From assembly GCA_029210545.1 (NCBI GenBank), contig JARGFV010000141.1:1-5607 (forward strand): 5,607 bases of DNA, written 5' to 3'. This DNA is from a bacterium (GTDB lineage Bacteria; BMS3Abin14). The notes under the pieces are model-generated. The model worked only from the letters and a program-made list of their open reading frames with translations. It searched no databases and was not told the origin of the DNA. This document shows positions 1 to 3,650 of the stretch, in pieces (position 1 is the stretch's first letter; the number at the start of each line of letters is the position of its first letter). The translations under genes were made by a program, and so were the position numbers.

Positions 1-138
1 GCACTCGATCCGGGCGCCTCTCCCAGGCGCGGCTGCTTTCATCGGTCATCGATCAGGGCGCCCTTCCCAGGCGCGGCGGGTCATTGATTTGGGCACCCCG
101 CACGGGGTGCGTTGATGGACTTTTTGCGAGTCCATCAA
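1..138 (+). repeat. Left arm of a long inverted repeat bracketing the window
   Basis: This arm matches the reverse complement of 5430-5576 almost base for base; the main difference is a 9-base deletion here near position 77. It is built from successive hairpin units. Two GCGCC/GGCGC stems lie in roughly 10-75, a GCACCCCG/CGGGGTGC stem at 93-110, and a 10-bp stem TTGATGGACT/AGTCCATCAA at 112-138 with loop TTTTGCG. Successive units share a core like CATYGATNNGGGC, so the arm is also a degenerate tandem repeat. It starts at base 1, so it may extend outside the window. No protein is encoded. Dispersed hairpin repeats of this kind are common in deltaproteobacterial genomes, but the function here is unknown. 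Confidence 0.9.
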
Positions 139-139
139 G

Positions 140-172
140 CTTCGCTTTACCGGATGCTCATGTAAAGCGAAG
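140..172. other. Hairpin adjoining the left arm
   Basis: There is a perfect 11-bp stem, CTTCGCTTTAC at 140-150 and GTAAAGCGAAG at 162-172, with an 11-base loop. It follows directly after the last hairpin of the left inverted arm and has no counterpart at the right arm. No T-tract follows, so it is not a standard terminator. Between it and the first heptanucleotide array (173-223) nothing is recognisable. Confidence 0.6.
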
Positions 173-223
173 TTAAACATACACGCGAGTCGGCTTCACC
201 GCAACCGGATCGCCCTGAGATTT

Positions 224-256
224 AACTGTCCACTGTAAACTGTGAACTGTAAACTG
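224..256 (+). repeat. Heptanucleotide tandem array 1 (AACTGTR type)
   Basis: Four and a half 7-base units are present: AACTGTC, CACTGTA, AACTGTG, AACTGTA and AACTG. The last base of the unit alternates G and A, giving a weak 14-base period. On the minus strand the unit reads GTTYACA. The array has the same orientation as the one at 1465-1495 and the opposite orientation to the one at 944-968. It lies about 33 bases upstream of the probable promoter of the small gene at 348. Confidence 0.85.
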
Positions 257-289
257 CTCCTCGGACGATGAACCGTTTGAGGAACCTCC

Positions 290-318
290 TTGACACCGGC
301 ACCGATTCCGGATATCAG
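290..318 (+). promoter_or_regulatory. Probable sigma70-type promoter for the 348-674 gene
   Basis: A perfect -35 box TTGACA lies at 290-295. After a 17-base spacer comes TATCAG at 313-318, which matches four of six bases of the TATAAT consensus. Transcription would start near 325, leaving a short leader with the AGGAGG ribosome binding site at 336-341. This is motif matching only. Confidence 0.45.
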
Positions 319-347
319 GGGGACAGGGAGAAGTCAGGAGGCCCGGA

Positions 348-674
348 TTGAAGAACAAGATGCCGGATGAACTGAAAAGCGAGATCACAACATACCTGGC
401 CGAGGTGAAGACGGACCTGGAAAACTACCTGGCCTGGGCCAACAGCGAGATCAGCATGGGCAGCGATACCAACCAGGCAGCCGAGGTGATCGAAGACGCC
501 ATCCACCGCCTGATGACCATCGCCTACTACCTGGCCACCTTCTTCGAGGACGCCGACCCGTCCCACATTCTGGCCGATCTGGCCTCGGAGGTGGCCGAGG
601 AGCAGGGTACCGACCCCAACTTCCTTTCAGGCCGGTCAACTTTAGCTGATCCGCCGAACAGGACACGTCATTAG
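348..674 (+). CDS. Small acidic helical protein of unknown function, possibly with a replaced C-terminus
   Basis: This predicted cytoplasmic protein has 108 residues; I do not recognise its family. The TTG start at 348 is chosen because a full AGGAGG Shine-Dalgarno sits at 336-341, six bases upstream. The in-frame ATG at 360 would be too far from it. There is no signal peptide, membrane segment or cysteine. Residues 5-90 are rich in Asp, Glu, Ala and Leu and look almost wholly alpha-helical, with probable helices near 6-38, 42-65 and 70-86. Codon use in that part is GC-rich and gene-like. The last 12-15 residues (SGRSTLADPPNRTRH) differ in character. The stop codon TAG at 672-674 lies inside the terminal arm of the palindromic element that starts at 664. 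The original 3' end may therefore have been lost to insertion of that element, or the protein may simply end there. No function can be inferred from its neighbours. Confidence 0.6.
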   Translation: MKNKMPDELKSEITTYLAEVKTDLENYLAWANSEISMGSDTNQAAEVIEDAIHRLMTIAYYLATFFEDADPSHILADLASEVAEEQGTDPNFLSGRSTLADPPNRTRH

Positions 675-935
675 CTCTAGCCCGCATTATTCATGATGGT
701 GATGAGATGTCAGCTAACTGTGTGGCAAATATGGATAAATGGGAATGGCACGATAAACATCATGAATTATGCGGGGTTGCCCGGACATAGTCACGAGAGG
801 AGTTTTTCGTTCCGGCAAGGCGACTGTGGAGTGAGCGCGGAGGCATACTTTAGTATTCCGCACAAGCGAACGACACAGCAACGCAGCCGGAACGGAAAAG
901 AACCTCGTGAATAGTCCAGGCTAGCTAATGACGTG
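664..935. repeat. Large palindromic multi-hairpin element
   Basis: The outer arms CACGTCATTAGCT (664-676) and AGCTAATGACGTG (923-935) are exact inverted repeats; with the adjoining CTAGCC and GGCT they extend to 682 and 919 with a two-base bulge. Inside are two further stem systems. One is 681-698 with 758-775 (17 of 18 paired, loop of about 59 bases). The other is roughly 783-815 with 887-917 (GGAC...CACGAG...CGTTCCGG against its complement), which encloses a small hairpin around 837-861 (GCGGA...ATACT/AGTATTCCGC). The fold is a closed three-way junction of about 270 bases. Open frames crossing it are poor and lack ribosome binding sites. It is either a dispersed palindromic DNA element or a structured RNA; the sequence does not decide. 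It fills the gap between the 348 gene and the S23-type gene. Confidence 0.75.
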
Positions 936-943
936 AGTAGACG

Positions 944-968
944 GTTTACAGTACACAGTTTACAGTTT
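944..968 (-). repeat. Heptanucleotide tandem array 2 (inverted copy)
   Basis: On the plus strand it reads GTTTACA, GTACACA, GTTTACA, GTTT, the reverse complement of the unit in arrays 1 and 3. It starts 9 bases after the palindromic element and ends 8 bases before the stop codon of the minus-strand S23-type gene. Together with the array at 1465-1495 it brackets that gene as inverted termini. Confidence 0.85.
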
Positions 969-976
969 CAATCTTT

Positions 977-1369
977 TCAGGAGGGCTGGCAGCCCTCCTT
1001 TTTATTACCATTGCTGGCTCTTTTAACTTTGCGCATCAGGCTGGAGAGCATCTTTTTCAGCTCGATAACATCCTCAACCATCGAAGACGCTTGCCCTTTT
1101 TCCAGGTATTTCAGGCTCTCTGCCAGCAGAATGTGGTTTTCAACCTCAAAAGCTGATCCAATTGCCATATGAAGGAAACGTAAGAAGTCCTTATTGGATC
1201 CCCTCCCGCATCCCTCAGCAATATTGGCCCCTATGGAAGAACTCGCGCCCCTGAGTTGAGCCGTCAGCCCAAACTGTTTACACCGAGGAAATGCCTTCGT
1301 AGTTTCATAAATCCTGGTTGTTATCTCCATGGCCCTGTCCCACACTTGCAGCTTTCTGAAATCCTGCAT
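977..1369 (-). CDS. S23/IVS-type four-helix-bundle protein (23S rRNA intervening-sequence protein family)
   Basis: The 130-residue product shows the family signature in order: FRKLQVWDRAM at 4-14, IYETTKAFP at 20-28, FGLTAQLRGASSSIGANIAEG at 33-53, GRGSNKDFLRFL at 55-66 and a GSAFEVENHILLAESL helix near 71-86. This is the PF05635/TIGR02436 family, short cytoplasmic four-helix bundles first noted inside 23S rRNA intervening sequences of Leptospira and Coxiella. The diversity-generating-retroelement accessory protein Avd has the same fold. The molecular role of stand-alone copies is not established; nucleic-acid binding is the usual suggestion. The ATG at 1369 has GGAGG five bases upstream on the minus strand. 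Family similarity ends near residue 118; the basic tail and the last residues KEGCQPS are encoded by a perfect hairpin at 979-999. No rRNA, reverse transcriptase or template repeat is nearby, so this is not part of a visible rRNA insert or retroelement. It is transcribed away from the cytochrome operon. Confidence 0.9.
   Translation of the reverse strand: MQDFRKLQVWDRAMEITTRIYETTKAFPRCKQFGLTAQLRGASSSIGANIAEGCGRGSNKDFLRFLHMAIGSAFEVENHILLAESLKYLEKGQASSMVEDVIELKKMLSSLMRKVKRASNGNKKEGCQPS
979..1003 (+). terminator. Intrinsic terminator for plus-strand transcripts, overlapping the S23-type gene end
   Basis: A perfect 10-bp stem, AGGAGGGCTG at 979-988 and CAGCCCTCCT at 990-999, is followed on the plus strand by TTTT up to 1003. 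It would stop transcripts coming from the 348 gene and the palindromic element. On the minus strand the stem is followed by GAAAAG rather than a T-run, so it is a weaker stop for the S23-type gene, whose last codons it contains. The nominal loop is one base, so the top pairs probably open. Confidence 0.6.
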
Positions 1370-1414
1370 TACTTCCTCCCATCATTCAGTTCGCGTTCAT
1401 CCATTACAGGATTT

Positions 1415-1443
1415 CATATATTCAAATCCCCTGCCAAAGTCAG
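1415..1443 (-). promoter_or_regulatory. Possible promoter of the S23-type gene
   Basis: On the minus strand CTGACT (1438-1443) and TATATG (1415-1420) are separated by 17 bases. Each matches four of six bases of the sigma70 consensus. The start would fall about 40 bases before the ATG. It is a weak match. Confidence 0.3.
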
Positions 1444-1464
1444 TGTCGGGTGTTTTTTGAGTGT

Positions 1465-1495
1465 AACTGTGAACCGTAAACCGTGAACCGTAAAC
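1465..1495 (+). repeat. Heptanucleotide tandem array 3 (AACYGTR type)
   Basis: The units are AACTGTG, AACCGTA, AACCGTG, AACCGTA and AAC, again with an alternating last base. It lies between the divergent S23-type gene and the cytochrome operon, 10 bases before the TTGACA box at 1506. It is the right boundary of the candidate S23 unit, inverted relative to 944-968. Its C at the fourth position in three units distinguishes it from array 1. Confidence 0.85.
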
Positions 1496-1505
1496 TCTTT
1501 CCCCT

Positions 1506-1532
1506 TTGACAACCCCCCATGCCTGTTGTAAA
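1506..1532 (+). promoter_or_regulatory. Possible promoter of the porin-cytochrome operon
   Basis: A perfect TTGACA lies at 1506-1511. The best -10 candidate is TGTAAA at 1527-1532, four of six to consensus, with a short 15-base spacer. The position, 48 bases before the first start codon and just after the heptanucleotide array, suits the operon. The short spacer makes this uncertain; an alternative sigma factor or activator could be used. Confidence 0.3.
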
Positions 1533-1579
1533 CCTGTTTCACGGAGCTTTTCAAACACCCTGCACAGGATCTGAGCCCC

Positions 1580-2794
1580 TTGCCCAAGTACCGACTCTCC
1601 ATCCCTGTTCTGGCCTTCACCGCCCTGCTCCTGGTTCTTTTTACAGGGCAAGCCCGGGCCGAAGCGTCCCTTTCTTCGGTCACCTCCTATACGTCCTGGG
1701 AAGAAGAGGACGGGACCGGCAACACCGCCGCGTCCCAGTACGTGCTCCTGTCGAACAGGGGAACCCTCGGCGGCTACAGGCTGGACGTGGAAGGTTACGG
1801 AAGGGTCACCGCTGTCGGGGAGGAGGTTGAACCCGGCGACGACAACCCCAACAGGCTCTACACCCTTGCCGCCACCCTGACAGGGGCTCAGGGACGCGGT
1901 TCAATGACCTTCGGCAGGCAATACATCCCGGCCCTCGCGGGCCCCCAGTTCCTGGACGGCCTCAACCTGACAGCCGATTTTGACAAGCTGTCTGTCAACG
2001 CCCGGTGGGGTTACACTGCCGACGTGACAGGTGATGCCGGCATTTCCAAAGCCGACGAAGTCCTGGGCGCGGGTCTGGACTACCGGCTCAAGACAGGCAT
2101 GTACCTTTCCCTGGATTACGGCCGGACCATGGACGACGACAGCCTGCTTACCGAGTTTATCGCCACGGAGTGGGCATATTCCTGGTACCGCTTCACCAGG
2201 GCCTACGCCAGCTTTAACTGGGACCTGATGTCAAAAACCCTTCACGAGTCCCTGGTGGGAACCAGGCTGCACTTTTCAGACCGTTTTTCCGCTATCTTCG
2301 AACTGTCCCACAACGTCCAGAGCTTCGATTCCGATTCGATCTACAGCGTCTTTGCCATCAGCGCCGCCTACAGCAGGACCTTTTCGTTGCTGTTCACGCC
2401 CTCCATGAACACCCGGTATCTCTGGGATTACACCGTTGAAAACTACCAGGAGGGAGGAGGAGGCCGGCGATACGAGGTCAGTGGACGGTGGACACCGGGA
2501 AGATCGAAGATCTCGGCATCCCTTCTTCAGCACCAGGGATCCGGTGGTGATCTGGTCGAGGTGAGCACCGGCCTTTCCACCCGCCTTGGCGACCGGTGGG
2601 ACGTCGGGATCGGCTGGGATGTCAGCCGGTCCCAGAACAAGGGAGAAAACACTGTGGGCAGCAGCCTCGTCTACTGCGGTGGGCGTGTGAAGACCAGCGA
2701 CTCGAGTTCCCTCGACCTGCGCATTGAGCGGACCGACGATGATCTCTTCCCGGAAAGCTTGTCAGGGAGGATCGCTTTTGAACTGGAGTTATGA
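1580..2794 (+). CDS. Outer-membrane beta-barrel protein of a porin-cytochrome conduit
   Basis: The 404-residue product starts with a signal peptide: basic residues K3 and R5, a hydrophobic core at 6-22, and a likely signal peptidase I site after ARA at 25-27. The rest is a run of alternating polar/hydrophobic strands rich in Tyr, Ser, Gly and Arg (for example RLYTLAATLTG, GSMTFGRQYI, YRLKTGMYLSLDYG, SLDLRIER and the final GRIAFELEL), with acidic and glycine-rich turns. That pattern is an outer-membrane barrel. It has no heme motif and one cysteine. The length is like the roughly 400-residue barrels of Geobacter-type conduits and much shorter than Shewanella MtrB. The TTG start is supported by the signal peptide and a weak AGGA at 1566-1569; an in-frame TAA at 1529 rules out much extension. 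It should form the sleeve that lets the periplasmic cytochrome contact the surface cytochrome. The assignment rests on architecture plus the two heme genes that follow, not on a recognised family motif. Confidence 0.85.
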   Translation: MPKYRLSIPVLAFTALLLVLFTGQARAEASLSSVTSYTSWEEEDGTGNTAASQYVLLSNRGTLGGYRLDVEGYGRVTAVGEEVEPGDDNPNRLYTLAATLTGAQGRGSMTFGRQYIPALAGPQFLDGLNLTADFDKLSVNARWGYTADVTGDAGISKADEVLGAGLDYRLKTGMYLSLDYGRTMDDDSLLTEFIATEWAYSWYRFTRAYASFNWDLMSKTLHESLVGTRLHFSDRFSAIFELSHNVQSFDSDSIYSVFAISAAYSRTFSLLFTPSMNTRYLWDYTVENYQEGGGGRRYEVSGRWTPGRSKISASLLQHQGSGGDLVEVSTGLSTRLGDRWDVGIGWDVSRSQNKGENTVGSSLVYCGGRVKTSDSSSLDLRIERTDDDLFPESLSGRIAFELEL

Positions 2795-2795
2795 G

Positions 2796-3650
2796 ATGAA
2801 CCGTACTTTTCCGATCCGCCACGCCGTCTCCATCACTCTTCTGGCCGTCCTCTGCCTGGTGCCGGCCGCTGCCGACGCCATGCGCTTTTCCCACACTATT
2901 CACGACAGGGAAGGGATCGGTCAGTGCGACCGGTGCCACCTGCCCAACGCCCTCAGCATCATCCCGGAGAGGGCTGGATGCCTCGACTGCCACGAAGCGG
3001 CCGATATCGAGGAAACCGTCCTGGGGCCAACCAGGAGCCACACGCCCTCCTGGGTCCGCCTTCACGGCCCCGAATCGCAATCCGCGGGCGCCCGGTGTTC
3101 GAGCTGCCACCAGCTCGCTTTCTGCGTCGACTGCCACAAGGGGGGCGAACTCGGAGCCGACCTGACAAAACGCAGCGTGCGCATGGAAACGGTCCCCGAG
3201 ACCCACACATCCCGTTTCCGGATCGTCCATCCTTTGAAGGCCACCGGGGAGCAGGCCCAGCAGTGCTACAGCTGTCACACGCGCCAGGATTGCGTGGACT
3301 GCCATGAAAACACGGTCCGCAACCGGCTCAGAACTGATTCCCACCGGAGGAGCTGGTCCCAGATCGAAGCCGGCGCAGGCGGCCCCCTTCACCAGACCTT
3401 CTCCCTGAACCAGTGCCAGGATTGCCACCCTGGCGGGGCGGTCTCCGACGCGGACTGGAGCCGGGACCACGCCAGGGAGGCCCGCAGGTCCCTGGGCAGC
3501 TGCCAGGCATGCCATCCCGACGGGAACGAATGCATGGCCTGTCACTCCGCGAAGAGCGGCCTCATTGTCAGCCCCCACCCCGGGAACTGGAAGAGGATCC
3601 AGGGCAAGTTCAGGAGAGAGTCTCCGGAGGTCTGCGACCAATGTCACTGA
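2796..3650 (+). CDS. Secreted decaheme c-type cytochrome of the conduit
   Basis: The 284-residue protein starts at the ATG at 2796, one base after the barrel stop, with GGAG at 2785-2788. An upstream in-frame extension is rejected because it would bury the signal peptide. The signal peptide covers residues 1-28 (R3, R8, hydrophobic core 10-22, cleavage after ADA). Ten CXXCH heme sites start at residues 44, 62, 101, 110, 157, 166, 207, 236, 246 and 280. The mature part has exactly ten other histidines (SH and IH at 31-35, then SH, LH, TH, VH, SH, LH, DH, PH), enough for bis-histidine ligation of every heme. The order HH-CC, HH-CC, HH-CC shows an internal repeat. The final motif CDQCH is the very end of the protein. 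There is no lipobox, so it is periplasmic or inserted in the barrel. The heme number equals that of MtrA, but I cannot assign it to that family; Geobacter counterparts usually have eight. Confidence 0.93.
   Translation: MNRTFPIRHAVSITLLAVLCLVPAAADAMRFSHTIHDREGIGQCDRCHLPNALSIIPERAGCLDCHEAADIEETVLGPTRSHTPSWVRLHGPESQSAGARCSSCHQLAFCVDCHKGGELGADLTKRSVRMETVPETHTSRFRIVHPLKATGEQAQQCYSCHTRQDCVDCHENTVRNRLRTDSHRRSWSQIEAGAGGPLHQTFSLNQCQDCHPGGAVSDADWSRDHAREARRSLGSCQACHPDGNECMACHSAKSGLIVSPHPGNWKRIQGKFRRESPEVCDQCH

Larger units (their letters stand above)
944..1495 (-). mobile_element. Candidate repeat-bounded S23/IVS gene unit
   Basis: The unit holds one complete gene with its own ribosome binding site and a possible promoter, closed on both sides by heptanucleotide arrays in opposite orientation (GTTTACA-type at the left, AACYGTR-type at the right). 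It is about 552 bases long. No transposase and no clear target-site duplication is visible, so mobility is inferred only from the layout. The alternative is that heptanucleotide arrays simply accumulate in intergenic gaps of this genome, which the fourth array at 5355-5382 and the first at 224-256 make plausible. Confidence 0.3.

Noticed and set aside
1-138. CRISPR array
   Set aside because: The units are degenerate, form GC hairpins of differing sequence and do not alternate identical repeats with unrelated spacers; no cas gene is present.
693-914. 73-codon open frame within the palindromic element
   Set aside because: It is fully inside the multi-hairpin structure, without a Shine-Dalgarno, and with a composition set by inverted repeats.
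664-935. Integron attC site
   Set aside because: The ends do not fit the RYYYAAC/GTTRRRY core sites, the element is longer than usual and no integrase or cassette series is seen.
977-1495. Diversity-generating retroelement accessory (Avd) locus
   Set aside because: The four-helix-bundle gene fits the broader family, but there is no reverse transcriptase and no template/variable repeat pair in the window.
1397-1683. Minus-strand open frames containing FTVHGLRFTVT-like peptides
   Set aside because: The peptide repeat is the translation of the heptanucleotide array (three 7-base units equal seven codons). There is no ribosome binding site or family similarity, and the same artefact appears at 173-388 and 933-1172.
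2724-2795. N-terminal extension of the decaheme cytochrome
   Set aside because: It would overlap the barrel gene and place 24 extra residues before a well-formed signal peptide; the ATG at 2796 has a GGAG at the right distance.
3413-3640. N-terminal extension of the surface cytochrome gene
   Set aside because: The frame is open upstream, but the translation is a Pro/Gly/Arg-rich shadow of the decaheme gene. Only the ATG at 3641 gives a ribosome binding site and lipoprotein signal peptide.
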